A stretch of DNA of 64,000 nucleotides from Lachnospiraceae bacterium (GTDB lineage Bacteria; Bacillota; Clostridia; Oscillospirales; Ruminococcaceae). Under the pieces are notes generated by a model, which was given only the letters and a program-made list of their open reading frames with translations, did not search any database and was not told the DNA's origin. The stretch is taken from assembly GCA_023664705.1 (NCBI GenBank), contig JAMPFE010000006.1:14207-78206 (forward strand), given 5' to 3'. This document shows positions 16,401 through 24,332 of this stretch, piece by piece. The first letter of the stretch is position 1. The number at the start of each line of letters is the position of its first letter. The position numbers and the translations under genes are program-made.

Positions 16401-16527
16401 CCTCGTCCGAAGAGCCGCAGTAATCGTTGTATTCCTTGAAAGCGGCGTCCATTTCCGCGGAGATCTGCTTTTCCTCCTGCGAAAGCGCCATAAATCTGTC
16501 AAGCATCTGGTTCACTAAATCTGCCAT
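13405..16527 (-). CDS. FtsK/EssC-like protein with degenerate ATPase modules
   Basis: A 1040-residue cytoplasmic protein. Residues 1-170 are coiled coil. Residues 205-415 look like a FtsK/EssC ATPase module without a Walker A loop (core strands near MMFCDPS and VSRVLVLNGF). Residues 430-530 are a Pro/Glu/Ala/Lys linker with PEP and PKPA repeats. Residues 530-775 are a second FtsK-like module: the Walker A position reads ITFICGKRGGDREML instead of GxxGSGKS, and Walker B is PRVFVVINEFSRLLE. Residues 830-1040 suggest a third module (VLAVAPEREKASAAL, FEIVLGGDHLL). No membrane segment. Resemblance to the type VII secretion motor EssC is in architecture; no WXG100 or other Ess gene is nearby. Function unknown. 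Confidence 0.75.
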   Translation of the reverse strand: MADLVNQMLDRFMALSQEEKQISAEMDAAFKEYNDYCGSSDEDLNEKTDEIREKMKKLDYLLEYAKEHAQPDGLEEAPAPFETSAGQLESIRQTIKLDSHNDPNAETLYTKVTGQIKFYEQKIEQTKQLIEGSKVQAKRQYDSDVAALTNRKQQHDEKVKAYIQSDDFREYLKLLTFDKSAFNSPGTVELPSNDFVSLGQRRVKLSVPMEVETELSSVTNGEYNAAARTIGAPYRVPTDKGGVLFLDYDERNLTYLLGGVQRLLLNMIKYHGHDITDMMFCDPSTFGADALGHISALGKGANAFITVPQSLSDAGVKLGGFAEAVKSSPTPDKVSRVLVLNGFPENYMDDMLETAVSVCRAARQSGVLVVLIHGSSADETPVEKEVRALATSVRSRNGGFWIEDSRESLFWYSAPSDIPEEIRRVYVEQRRQQAAQAEREHAPEAAAQPAVQPEPVPVSVPEPEKPKAPEPAEQPVEHIEQAAHIPEHVPEPAKPEPKPAAEAPKPEPKPASRPAPKPAASVGKRKGSRMLPEIKIGMSVDSNPVNMDIGGGITFICGKRGGDREMLTDRIITQIIERAHPDDAELWLYDCGGELKKHSERPAAHIRYAVSDFDGETAFDFIDVISAEFEKRTVEMNKNGWDGYSAVPENVYMPRVFVVINEFSRLLEILNGAPRYFGRSFTVKLAGIFRKCADCGMHFVLTSEAFLENGKRPACFENVSVHCAAAVAGCDSGVREMFGHIKLYENEIESLKKVPEGCAFTAAEGNEEGLIMVRMLAAQAVLDNRFIAVSEYRTGYDEYVGKHPLLADRKLRAAHRDRAAAQNELIAAKAADETLLFLGEPCRFRAEYPIHLYEEFGENVLAVAPEREKASAALMVRAALRSLAAQGRSAEVLTWRGDPVYAELAKDGIPDGVSVLTGEEAVARVKAISADAAAGKRASAFEIVLGGDHLLAAMHAEDCLGDMKRALVKGSRLGAHFMFVSGSAAQLATGFISLFRHRLVFACPFVEAEKLLRDPGCELPANAFRLSDDYDELTLITYLA

Positions 16528-16592
16528 ATTTTTACTCCTTTGTGCTTCTTCCGAAGCGCGTACGGCACGGCGGCAGCCATGCCTATGTAATA

Positions 16593-16621
16593 ATTATACC
16601 TAAAAAAACGTCCCCTGTCAA
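16593..16621 (-). promoter_or_regulatory. Consensus sigma-A promoter of the FtsK-like/Hpt/HD-GYP operon
   Basis: Minus strand TTGACA (16621-16616), 17-bp spacer, TATAAT (16598-16593): a full consensus match, 66 nt before ATG 16527. Confidence 0.85.
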
Positions 16622-16660
16622 TAGATTTTATTAAACTTGAACAATTTTTTATCCGATTTA

Positions 16661-16922
16661 TCATAACAAACCCGAAACCGCAAAAAACTGCAAACTTTTC
16701 CCGCCCCGAATTAGTTATCACCGCAAATTCCAAATTTTAACATAAAATTACAGCGCTTCCAGATATTTACAGCTCAAAACCGCAAAAAACCGCAAATAAC
16801 TGCAAATCGGCTGCAAATCACTGCACCCCAACTGCAAAAGACCGCAAAATAATACACAGATTTCAACGATTAGTTACCAAAATCAAAAATTTTTGCAATT
16901 TCCCAGTCGAAAACTTGCAAAA
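16661..16922. repeat. Dispersed 262-bp non-coding repeat, copy A
   Basis: Aligns without net gaps to 48977-49238 in the same orientation; roughly four of five bases match by eye. The middle has six or seven YGCAAA motifs spaced about 10 bp (one helical turn), followed by the conserved CAACGATTAGTTACCAAAA block. No reading frame is shared. It fills most of the 16528-16961 gap; nothing else is seen there besides the promoter and terminator. Confidence 0.8.
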
Positions 16923-16953
16923 AAAGAACCGCCGTCCGAACCCGAACGGCGGT
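16917..16953 (-). terminator. Terminator of the VanY-like gene
   Basis: ACCGCCGT (16928-16935) and ACGGCGGT (16946-16953); on the minus strand a T-run follows. Confidence 0.8.
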
Positions 16954-16961
16954 CGATAATA

Positions 16962-17984
16962 TCACACAGCCTCCACGCCGAGGAACTCCTCAAGGGTAAG
17001 CCCGCTGTCGCAAACCAGCTTAGCGGTGCTCTTTCCGAGCCATCGGATATGCCACGGCTCGTAATCATAGCCCGTCTTGACCTCGCTGCCCTTGGGATAG
17101 CGGATAATAAAGCCGTATTTACAGCAGTTCTCGGTCAGCCAGCCGCCCTCCTCGGTTTCCGCGTAATACTCGCTCAGCTCGCCTATATCCATAGCGAGAC
17201 CCGTCTGATGCTCGCTGTGACCGGGCTCCGCCGAGTACATCGAAGCCCTTTCGTAGCCGTCGACCTCGCAGTAATAATCGAAAAGCTCCGTCTGAAGCTC
17301 GTAGCTGCGGTAGCCCGATACCAGCGGCAGACCGTAGCCCGAATCCTCGCGCATTTGCAGCAGCGTATCATAAGCCTCGTCGATGACAAGCCCGAGCTCC
17401 GCGCCGTATTCCTCGGGAACGGAGTACTTTTTGTTTACGATAAGCACACCCCCGACATAAGTCACGCCGTCCTTCTCAACGGGCGCGGGCGCTTTTATCC
17501 TCGCCTTACAGGCGCCCTCGCAATTGATGTCGTCAAAGGAGTTCAGCACGCTAAGCGTGCCCGCGCCGTTTATCTCGCCCTTCTCGCGTATGCCGAGAGA
17601 CCCGCCGAGCTCCATGCTGCCGTCCAAGGTCATTTTGCCGTTCAGCAGCAGGCTTCCGCCGCTCTGCAGCTTTATCGCGCCGCCGTTTTCGCAGTTCAGC
17701 GCCCCGTCAACGGTAAGCTCCGCGCCGTCCTTTATGTACAGCGTTTCGCCGTTCTTGACCGTAAGCGTCTCCCCCGCCGCTACGGTCCTTTTCTCGGAAA
17801 TAAACGTGTCGCTGCGCGCGGGAGCGTTAGCCTGAACGTCCGACGAAAGACTCGGCTCGCTTGTGGTGTTGATAATTATGGGAGTCGACCTGTCATTTGA
17901 CGGACGGGAGCTCGTTCCTTGCATATCGCACCCCACCATCAGCGCTGCCGCCGCCAGCAGCGTTGCTGCCGCATATCTTTTCAT
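16962..17984 (-). CDS. VanY-like D,D-carboxypeptidase lipoprotein with beta-repeat domain
   Basis: A 340-residue lipoprotein. Signal peptide with lipobox LMVGC (Cys19). After a Ser/Thr/Asn-rich linker, residues about 65-150 are short repeats (GETLTVKNGETLYIKDGAEL, GGAIKLQSGGSLLLNGKMTL) that would form a small beta-helix. Residues 180-335 are a peptidase M15B domain: VSGYRSYELQ, SEHQTGLAMDIGE and YEPWHIRWLG give the zinc ligands His, Asp and His and the catalytic Glu. It would trim the terminal D-Ala of peptidoglycan stems outside the membrane. The beta-repeat insert is not part of usual VanY and may hold it to the wall. Single gene with its own promoter and terminator. Confidence 0.88.
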   Translation of the reverse strand: MKRYAAATLLAAAALMVGCDMQGTSSRPSNDRSTPIIINTTSEPSLSSDVQANAPARSDTFISEKRTVAAGETLTVKNGETLYIKDGAELTVDGALNCENGGAIKLQSGGSLLLNGKMTLDGSMELGGSLGIREKGEINGAGTLSVLNSFDDINCEGACKARIKAPAPVEKDGVTYVGGVLIVNKKYSVPEEYGAELGLVIDEAYDTLLQMREDSGYGLPLVSGYRSYELQTELFDYYCEVDGYERASMYSAEPGHSEHQTGLAMDIGELSEYYAETEEGGWLTENCCKYGFIIRYPKGSEVKTGYDYEPWHIRWLGKSTAKLVCDSGLTLEEFLGVEAV

Positions 17985-18019
17985 TTCGTTTCCCCCTTTG
18001 TATTCCCCTGTTTTACTGT

Positions 18020-18048
18020 ATTATAGCACAATTTGCCGAAAAAAGCAA
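18020..18048 (-). promoter_or_regulatory. Sigma-A promoter of the VanY-like gene
   Basis: Minus strand TTGCTT (18048-18043), 17-bp spacer, TATAAT (18025-18020) with TGC just before it (extended -10). Confidence 0.7.
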
Positions 18049-18086
18049 TAGCGAAATATTACAAAATACTTACGATTTTATGAAAC

Positions 18087-19460
18087 TCATCCGCATATCT
18101 CTATAACGGCGTTCGCGAACAAAACCGCGTCGTTGAGCAGCTCGTCCACGGTTATGAACTCGTTCGCGCCGTGCATATGATAATCGGTATCGCCGCGCTC
18201 CGCGCCGAACGCCACGCCGCCCTCTATGTTATGTACGTAGGTGCCGCCGCCTATCGCTATGCAGCGCCCTTTTTCGCCCTCGACGCGCTCATACACCGCC
18301 AGCAGCCGCTTTACGAGCTCGCTGTCCTCGGGAACGACGTGCGGCTCCTTGCCGATAATCGTCTCGCATTCGATTTTAAGGCCCTGCAATGCGGCGCGCA
18401 GCTTGCTCTCGACGGCGTTCACGCTTGTGCAGGTCGGGAAGCGGATATCTATCGTGCCCTCCATTTCGCCGCCCGGAGCGATCGCCAGCGTGCTCAGGAC
18501 GCAGGTGAGCGCGCCGCTTTCGTCCGCGCATTGCAGCCCGAGAGCCGCGCCGTCCGTTTCCCCGAACGGGAACAATCTCGCCAGCCCTATCAAAATGTCC
18601 TCTCCCATAAGCTTCGCCAACAACTCGACCGCCGCCGTTACCGCGTTTACGCCCATTTCGGGAGTAGACGAGTGCGCCGCTCTGCCGCTGCACGCGATAA
18701 GAACACCGTTTCCGCGCTCGCTCACTGCGAATTTAGGCGCGTCCGTATCGTCCTCGGCGGGAGGAACTATCGCGTTGTTGACCCTGTCCGCAGTCGCCTT
18801 GCGCAGGATAGCCTTAGCCTTATCGGGAACGGCGTTCGGGATATTGCCGCCGCGGAACTCCAGCGCGTTCCCGCCGACAATGCCCTTGAATTTTACGCCC
18901 AGCATGCCCTTTTCGACGTTGATAACGGGGAAGCTGCCGTCGGGCGTGAACACCTTCGGCGGGAATTTTTCGCTCTCCTTGTAGATTTCCAAGTCCTTGA
19001 AGCCGTTTTCCTCGTCGGTGCCGAAAATCAGCCGAACGCCCTTTTTAAGCGGTATGCCGAGCGATTTTACCGCATTGAGCGCCCAAAGCGCCGCCACCGC
19101 GGGACCCTTGTCGTCGATGGCACCGCGCCCGAACAGCGCGCCGTTCTTCTCCGTGAGTGTGAACGGGTCGGTGCCCCAGTTGTCCTCAAGCGCGGGGACG
19201 ACGTCGAGGTGCGCGAGGACGCCAAGCTCGGGCTCGCCGCCGAAGTCCGCGCAGAGCACCGCGCTGCCGATGACCGAGGTCTCAAATCCCATATTTTTAC
19301 AGATGCTCTCCATTGCCGACAGCGCCCTGCGCGGCTCTCTGCCGAACGGAGCGCCCTTTTCGGGCTCTCCGAGAACGCTCGGTATCGCTACGAGCTCCGC
19401 AAGATCTTTCACGATCTCGTCCTTGTGTGAAAAAATAAACTCTTTGATCTTCTCTTCCAT
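18087..19460 (-). CDS. pepV: M20-family dipeptidase, PepV-like
   Basis: A 457-residue zinc peptidase of family M20. GVLAHLDVVPALEDNWGTDPF holds the first zinc His and catalytic Asp, GRGAIDDKGP the bridging Asp, and GTDEENGFKD the catalytic Glu; the lid domain follows and YHMHGANE brings the last zinc His. The order matches PepV, which cleaves dipeptides. ATG 19460 overlaps the TAA of murC (TAATG), with GAGGAG upstream, so the two are translationally coupled. A longer frame reaching into murC was rejected. It may recycle cell-wall or food dipeptides. Confidence 0.88.
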   Translation of the reverse strand: MEEKIKEFIFSHKDEIVKDLAELVAIPSVLGEPEKGAPFGREPRRALSAMESICKNMGFETSVIGSAVLCADFGGEPELGVLAHLDVVPALEDNWGTDPFTLTEKNGALFGRGAIDDKGPAVAALWALNAVKSLGIPLKKGVRLIFGTDEENGFKDLEIYKESEKFPPKVFTPDGSFPVINVEKGMLGVKFKGIVGGNALEFRGGNIPNAVPDKAKAILRKATADRVNNAIVPPAEDDTDAPKFAVSERGNGVLIACSGRAAHSSTPEMGVNAVTAAVELLAKLMGEDILIGLARLFPFGETDGAALGLQCADESGALTCVLSTLAIAPGGEMEGTIDIRFPTCTSVNAVESKLRAALQGLKIECETIIGKEPHVVPEDSELVKRLLAVYERVEGEKGRCIAIGGGTYVHNIEGGVAFGAERGDTDYHMHGANEFITVDELLNDAVLFANAVIEICG

Positions 19461-20851
19461 TACTTGCTCCTCATCATTTCTATCATCATTTCGGCGACCT
19501 TGTAAACGTCGCCGCAGCTCGTGGTTATCACGAGGTCGCCATCCTCGACGTTCTTGACGACGTGCCGCGCGACCTCCTCGAACGTCGGAAACCATACGCA
19601 GCCGTCGATTTTCGCCGCCAAGTCCTCGGAATGGACGCCGTAGGTGTTTTTCTCGCGGCTGCCCATAATTTCGGTCAGCACGACCCTATCCGCTATGGAA
19701 AGCGCCTCGGCGAAGTCGTCGAGCAGCGCCGCCGTCCTCGAATAGGTGAACGGCTGATGCACGCACCACACGCGCTTGAACGACATCTCCTTGGCGGTTT
19801 TGAGCGTCGCGGCTATTTCGGCGGGGTGGTGCCCGTAGTCGTCCACGAATGTCACTCCGTTAACCTCGGCGAGCTTTTCAAAGCGCCGCATCGCGCCCGT
19901 GAAGCTCTCCATGCCGCGCTGCACCGCGTCGAGCGGTATCCCCGCGGAATACGCCGCCGCGCACGCCGCCACCGCATTGTACACGTTGTGCAGTCCCGGG
20001 ACGTTCACTTCAATGCGGCAAAGCGCCTCGCCCTTGTTCATCAGCGTGAACTCGCGGCGGAAATCCGAGCTCTGGTAAATTCTGTCGGCGTAGAAATCGT
20101 TCGTCTCGGCAGCGCCGTAGGTGATGAATTTCGCTTGGGAATGGCATTTCCGCAGCACGTCCATGGTGTTCTCGTCGTCGCCGTTGGCGATGATGAGATC
20201 CGTTGTCAAGCCGCAGAATTTCGCGAACGACGCCTTGAGATTATCCATATTCCGGAAATAATCCATATGATCCTCGTCGATATTGAGGATAATGGAAATA
20301 TTCGGGAACAGGTGCAGGAACGTGTCCTTGAACTCGCATGCCTCGCACACCATATACTCGGAGTTCCCCGCGCGCCCGCTGCCGCCGATGGCGCGGAGCT
20401 TGCCGCCGATGACCGCCGAGGGGTCGACGTCCGCCGCGAGCAGTATGCACGTCAGCATCGAGGACGTGGTGGTCTTGCCGTGCGTGCCAGAGACGCAGAA
20501 TGCCTTGGAAAAGCGCTCCGTGACAAGCCCGAGCAGCTCCGCCCTCTCCGCGAGCCGCACGCCGCGCTTTGCAGCCTCCCGCGCCGCGATAAGCTCGGGA
20601 TTGTCCTCCATTATCGCCGCCGAGAATACTATCAGATCCGCGCCCTCGATATTCTCCGCGCGCTGCCCGAGCGTTACGGGTATGCCCATTTTCCGCACGG
20701 CTTCCAGCGTCGCCGTTTCGTTGTTGTCGGAGCCCGTGAGATAATATCCCTTTGTATGCAGTATCTGCGCCAGAGGGTACATTCCGCTGCCGCCAATGCC
20801 TATGAAATGTATATGTTTTTTGCCCGTAAGAAAATCCTCCACAGAAAACAC
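19460..20851 (-). CDS. murC: UDP-N-acetylmuramate-L-alanine ligase MurC
   Basis: A 463-residue Mur ligase that adds the first L-Ala to the peptidoglycan precursor. N-terminal Rossmann segment HFIGIGGSGMYPLAQIL, ATP loop SGTHGKTTTSSML, central CEACEFKDTFLHLFP and NIDEDHMDYF, C-terminal FVDDYGHHPAEIAATL and VHQPFTYSRT. Length is normal. Divergent from spoVG across 116 nt. Coupled to pepV downstream. Confidence 0.96.
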   Translation of the reverse strand: MFSVEDFLTGKKHIHFIGIGGSGMYPLAQILHTKGYYLTGSDNNETATLEAVRKMGIPVTLGQRAENIEGADLIVFSAAIMEDNPELIAAREAAKRGVRLAERAELLGLVTERFSKAFCVSGTHGKTTTSSMLTCILLAADVDPSAVIGGKLRAIGGSGRAGNSEYMVCEACEFKDTFLHLFPNISIILNIDEDHMDYFRNMDNLKASFAKFCGLTTDLIIANGDDENTMDVLRKCHSQAKFITYGAAETNDFYADRIYQSSDFRREFTLMNKGEALCRIEVNVPGLHNVYNAVAACAAAYSAGIPLDAVQRGMESFTGAMRRFEKLAEVNGVTFVDDYGHHPAEIAATLKTAKEMSFKRVWCVHQPFTYSRTAALLDDFAEALSIADRVVLTEIMGSREKNTYGVHSEDLAAKIDGCVWFPTFEEVARHVVKNVEDGDLVITTSCGDVYKVAEMMIEMMRSK

Positions 20852-20967
20852 CTCTTTTACCGTATTCCAAAAAATATATGCCGCCGTCGGAAAATTTATG
20901 AATAATACGCCGCGGAATTTCCAAAAATAGTATTGTCAAAATTCTTAATGCTCAACGGAGGGAAAAA

Positions 20968-21225
20968 ATGGAAATCAGCGACATCAAAATCAGAAAAACA
21001 ATGCACGAGGGCAGGCTGCGCGCGGTCGTTTCGATAACGATAGACAACGCGATAGCCATACACGACATCAAGCTCGTACAGGGCGACGAGCGGATGTTCG
21101 TGGCGATGCCCAGCCGCCGCGAGGACAGCGGGGTGTTCCGCGACATAATCCACCCTATCTCCTCGAACGTCCGCGAGGAGATAGAAAACAAGATACTCAC
21201 AGCCTACAACGAATATATCCAGTAG
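20968..21225 (+). CDS. spoVG: SpoVG, RNA-binding septation regulator
   Basis: An 85-residue SpoVG: MEISDIKIRKTMHEGRLRAV, IAIHDIKLVQGDERMFVAMP and HPISSNVREEIENKIL are family hallmarks. GGAGGG lies before ATG 20968. SpoVG proteins bind nucleic acid and affect septation, sporulation or capsule genes. Its TAG at 21223-21225 is one base from the end of the convergent nudF gene, and no hairpin separates them. Confidence 0.95.
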   Translation: MEISDIKIRKTMHEGRLRAVVSITIDNAIAIHDIKLVQGDERMFVAMPSRREDSGVFRDIIHPISSNVREEIENKILTAYNEYIQ

Positions 21226-21226
21226 C

Positions 21227-21763
21227 TCATTCGTTCAGCAGCAGCTTGGTTTTCAGAACGGCTATCTGCGTTTTTGCGTCATGAATTTCATTGTTCATTA
21301 TCATTTCGACCGCTTTTTCAAGCGGTATTTTTTCTACCTCGAGGAACTCGTCCTCGTCGAGGCTCTGCGCGCCGTAATGCAGCCCGCGCGCGAGGTACAT
21401 ATGTATCACCTCCGTGTCGTAGGCGGGGGTGGGGATAAGGCAGCCCAGATACTCGAAGCTGTCGCAGGTGCAGCCCGTTTCCTCCTTAAGCTCCCGCAGA
21501 CCGCAGGCGCGGTGGTCCTCGCCGTACTCCAGCTTGCCCGCGGGTATCTCCGGAAGCACCTTTTGGTGCGGATAGCGGAACTGCCGCACGAAAAGCACGT
21601 TGCCCTCCCCGTCGAGAGGCACGACGCACACGCCGCCGGGGTGCTTTATCACCTCGCGCGTTACCGTTTCGCCGTTTTCGAGCTCCGCCTTGTCAACGAA
21701 CAGCTTGACTATCCTGCCGTCGAATTTCTGCTCGCTTTCGAGCGTTTTCTCATTCAAATGCAT
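21227..21763 (-). CDS. nudF: ADP-ribose pyrophosphatase, Nudix family
   Basis: A 178-residue Nudix hydrolase. The Nudix box is GKLEYGEDHRACGLRELKEE plus TG, with the metal-binding REL.EE core; PTPAYDTEVIHMYLARGL downstream is typical of ADP-ribose pyrophosphatases. It would split ADP-ribose into AMP and ribose-5-phosphate. ATG 21763 is six bases after GGAGGA; another ATG at 21769 overlaps the yfhO TGA (ATGA) but sits right against the ribosome site. The gene is coupled to yfhO. A longer frame reaching 22303 lies inside yfhO and is not real. Confidence 0.9.
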   Translation of the reverse strand: MHLNEKTLESEQKFDGRIVKLFVDKAELENGETVTREVIKHPGGVCVVPLDGEGNVLFVRQFRYPHQKVLPEIPAGKLEYGEDHRACGLRELKEETGCTCDSFEYLGCLIPTPAYDTEVIHMYLARGLHYGAQSLDEDEFLEVEKIPLEKAVEMIMNNEIHDAKTQIAVLKTKLLLNE

Positions 21764-21765
21764 GG

Positions 21766-24291
21766 TCATTCCTCCGTATTGTCGTTTTGTCCGTTCTTTT
21801 CGGGGGACTTTATCTCGTCGTCCTCCGATTTTGTATCGCGCCCGGGAGCGTTGTATATACTCCGCGTGAGCTGATTGATATAAGAATTGTGAGCCTTTAC
21901 GCCGTCGACTTGGTTTTGGTCGTACAGGTGAACGTAAGAAAAGCCCTTTTCGCGCCTGATGACGATAAAAATCACAAAATACAGCGCCAGAAGCAGTACT
22001 CCCGCGGCGGTGGCGATGACGCCGTATTTCAGCCCGGGTGTCTCGTAGGTGAACGAAATCTCGCAGACGCCCGCGGGAACGCGTATGCCGCACAAGCCGC
22101 CGTTTATCTTGTCGATCTCGGCGGGGCTGCCGTTTACGGTCGCCGACCAGCCCTTGCACCACGGAACGCTGAACACCACCAGCTTTTCGCTGTCGTAGCT
22201 GCTGCGCGCGGTAAAGCCCTGCTTGGTTATCGTGAAATCCTCGACGCCGCTTTCTATGCGCGCCAGCGCGTCCTCCTTGAAGCGCTCGAGCGAGATGTCC
22301 CACGCGGACTCGAGGTCGTGCGAGAGGATATCCGAATACTTCGCCTCCTGCTCCTCCGTAAGGACGGCGCAGCGCACCATGAGGTTGTCGACCTTTCTGT
22401 TGCCCCTTGCCTCCTCTTCAAGGAAATAGCTGTCGTAGGCAAAGCCCATAGGCAGGGCGTAATCGGTCTTGTAGACGTCGTAAAAGCCCTGCGTGTTCAT
22501 ATATTCGTATATGCCGAGGTTTTCGAGATTTGCTTCGCGGCTGCTGTCGCTCATATCGCGCGGTATCATTACATATTTCACGCGGGTGAGCGCTCGGAGC
22601 GCGTATTTGTCTATATCGGGCGCGGAATTTACCGTGCGGTTGTATCCTGTCAGGTCGTAAAAATCGAACGTAGAGCCGGGAACGATGCTCGTAAAGCTCT
22701 TCAGAGAGCTCATTCCCCAGAGCATATTTACGTTGTTTGTCTCGTCTATGCCCTCGATACGGTAGAAATCGGGGTCGTCGATATTAAATTCGGCGCTTAC
22801 CATTTTGTTATAGCGCCCGACCTTGGGACCGATTATTCTGCCGTAGCCGATGAAATAATAGCCGAGCACCATGGAACAGAATATCGTTATCGCCGTTACG
22901 CGCTGCATATAGACCTCCCACGAGGACTTTTTCCGCATACGAATAACGAGCCACAGCATCACAAGGAACGCCGCCGCGATAAACAACGCCGCCCATACGC
23001 CGGGGTTCATTTTCTTGTCTCCGGTGAGCATCATGCGCAGCACCAGCATGCTGTCCTCCATGCCCTCGGAGTTCGTGTATTTTTGCGTGAACGGTGCCAG
23101 CACCGCAAGGATGCCCATTACCGCCGCGCAGACCGCGCAGGCTTTCATTCCGAGGTTAAGGTCAAGCTCCTCGTGCTCGAGCGTATAGACCGTCGCGAGG
23201 CAGCATATCAGCTCGGGCATATAGAACCAACGCGTGTAGAAGTTGTTGTTGAACATCGTGAACGAGGCGTTAAGCCCGGGGACGAACGCGAACAGTAGGC
23301 ATATCGGCAGCAGCGCCCTCGCCCAGTGCCCTTTCGCGCCCTTTACGAACGCGAAAACGCCCGCCATTCCGAACAGCGGCAGATAAAGCGCCACGCTCGA
23401 CCATTTCGCGTTCGCCTCGGTGAACATGGAGTTGCGCGCGGCTATCTCGGGCGGGAAGAACATGCTCTCCAGAATGAGCCCGTAGCGCTGCTCGTTGCCG
23501 TAAAACAGGAAGCTCCAGTCGGTGAGCATATTCGTGGAGCGCGGCACGTCCAGCACCTGATATATCGACGGGATAAACAGCACGCCCGCTATCAGCACTC
23601 CGGCGACGCTCTCGAACGCGAGGCAGAGAAAGCCCTTGGCGCCGATGACAAAGCGCTTGTCCATGGCGTACCGCGTCAGGAAATATATCACGAGGAAAAC
23701 GCACTCGCCGATAAAGAAGAAGTAGTTCGCGAGGGCGTTCAGCGCGACGGCAAGCGCGAAAACGGCGTGCCGCTTGTTTACGACAGCCTCCTCAAGACCG
23801 ATGAGCAGGAGCGGGAACCAGATTATCGAGTCCTGAAACTGGAAAAAAATGTTATACAGGTTGAAGCTCGAAAACGCGTACAGAATGCCGCCGATAAGCG
23901 CCGTCTGCGGTTTTGTCACGAAGCGCCGTATATACATGAACGCGAACAGCGAAAACAGCGCTATCTTCACGCAGAGCAGCGGAGCCATGAGGTATTCCGA
24001 GATCGACGCGGGGAACAGGCACATAAACCAGAAAAACGGGCTGCCGAGCGTGTAATACGTGTAACTGCCGACGAAATTCGCGCCGAGGTCGGTATGCCAG
24101 TCCCAGCCCTGCAAGCCGTCGTGCACAGCCTGCACGCACATCTTGAAAAACGGTATCTGCTGGGCGTTGTAGTCGCCGTAAAATACGAAATATCCCCTGT
24201 CGATTATAACAAACGGCAGAAACATTACCGCCGACATTATCAGCGCGACAAAAAAGGCTCTTTTATAGTACGCTTTCTCCTGCTTATACAT
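21766..24291 (-). CDS. yfhO: YfhO-family multipass membrane protein
   Basis: An 841-residue polytopic protein. It opens with a cytoplasmic tail and a first helix (FFVALIMSAVMFLPFVI), followed by QIPFFKMCVQAVHDGLQGWDWHTDLG, which matches the first extracellular loop of YfhO, then about ten more helices, an outward domain of some 250 residues (about 520-780), a last helix near 785-810 and a basic tail. YfhO proteins resemble GT-C glycosyltransferases and in Bacillus and Listeria are needed to glycosylate lipoteichoic acid. ATG 24291 has GGAGGA eight bases before it. In an operon with argS upstream and nudF downstream. Confidence 0.9.
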   Translation of the reverse strand: MYKQEKAYYKRAFFVALIMSAVMFLPFVIIDRGYFVFYGDYNAQQIPFFKMCVQAVHDGLQGWDWHTDLGANFVGSYTYYTLGSPFFWFMCLFPASISEYLMAPLLCVKIALFSLFAFMYIRRFVTKPQTALIGGILYAFSSFNLYNIFFQFQDSIIWFPLLLIGLEEAVVNKRHAVFALAVALNALANYFFFIGECVFLVIYFLTRYAMDKRFVIGAKGFLCLAFESVAGVLIAGVLFIPSIYQVLDVPRSTNMLTDWSFLFYGNEQRYGLILESMFFPPEIAARNSMFTEANAKWSSVALYLPLFGMAGVFAFVKGAKGHWARALLPICLLFAFVPGLNASFTMFNNNFYTRWFYMPELICCLATVYTLEHEELDLNLGMKACAVCAAVMGILAVLAPFTQKYTNSEGMEDSMLVLRMMLTGDKKMNPGVWAALFIAAAFLVMLWLVIRMRKKSSWEVYMQRVTAITIFCSMVLGYYFIGYGRIIGPKVGRYNKMVSAEFNIDDPDFYRIEGIDETNNVNMLWGMSSLKSFTSIVPGSTFDFYDLTGYNRTVNSAPDIDKYALRALTRVKYVMIPRDMSDSSREANLENLGIYEYMNTQGFYDVYKTDYALPMGFAYDSYFLEEEARGNRKVDNLMVRCAVLTEEQEAKYSDILSHDLESAWDISLERFKEDALARIESGVEDFTITKQGFTARSSYDSEKLVVFSVPWCKGWSATVNGSPAEIDKINGGLCGIRVPAGVCEISFTYETPGLKYGVIATAAGVLLLALYFVIFIVIRREKGFSYVHLYDQNQVDGVKAHNSYINQLTRSIYNAPGRDTKSEDDEIKSPEKNGQNDNTEE

Positions 24292-24332
24292 TTTTGTTAT
24301 TCCTCCGAAGTATTTGAACGTTTGGTAAAATT

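Noticed and set aside
13405..16527. Type VII secretion locus
   Set aside because: Only an EssC-like architecture is present; no WXG100, EsaA or EssB-type genes nearby and the ATP loops are lost.
18171..19430. Long plus-strand frames opposite pepV and many other genes
   Set aside because: They are shadows of G+C-rich genes on the other strand, with Arg/Ala-rich low-sense sequence and no ribosome sites.
21764..22303. Longer N-terminal form of the Nudix protein
   Set aside because: The extra part is an Arg-rich frame inside yfhO; ribosome site and family length support the start at 21763.
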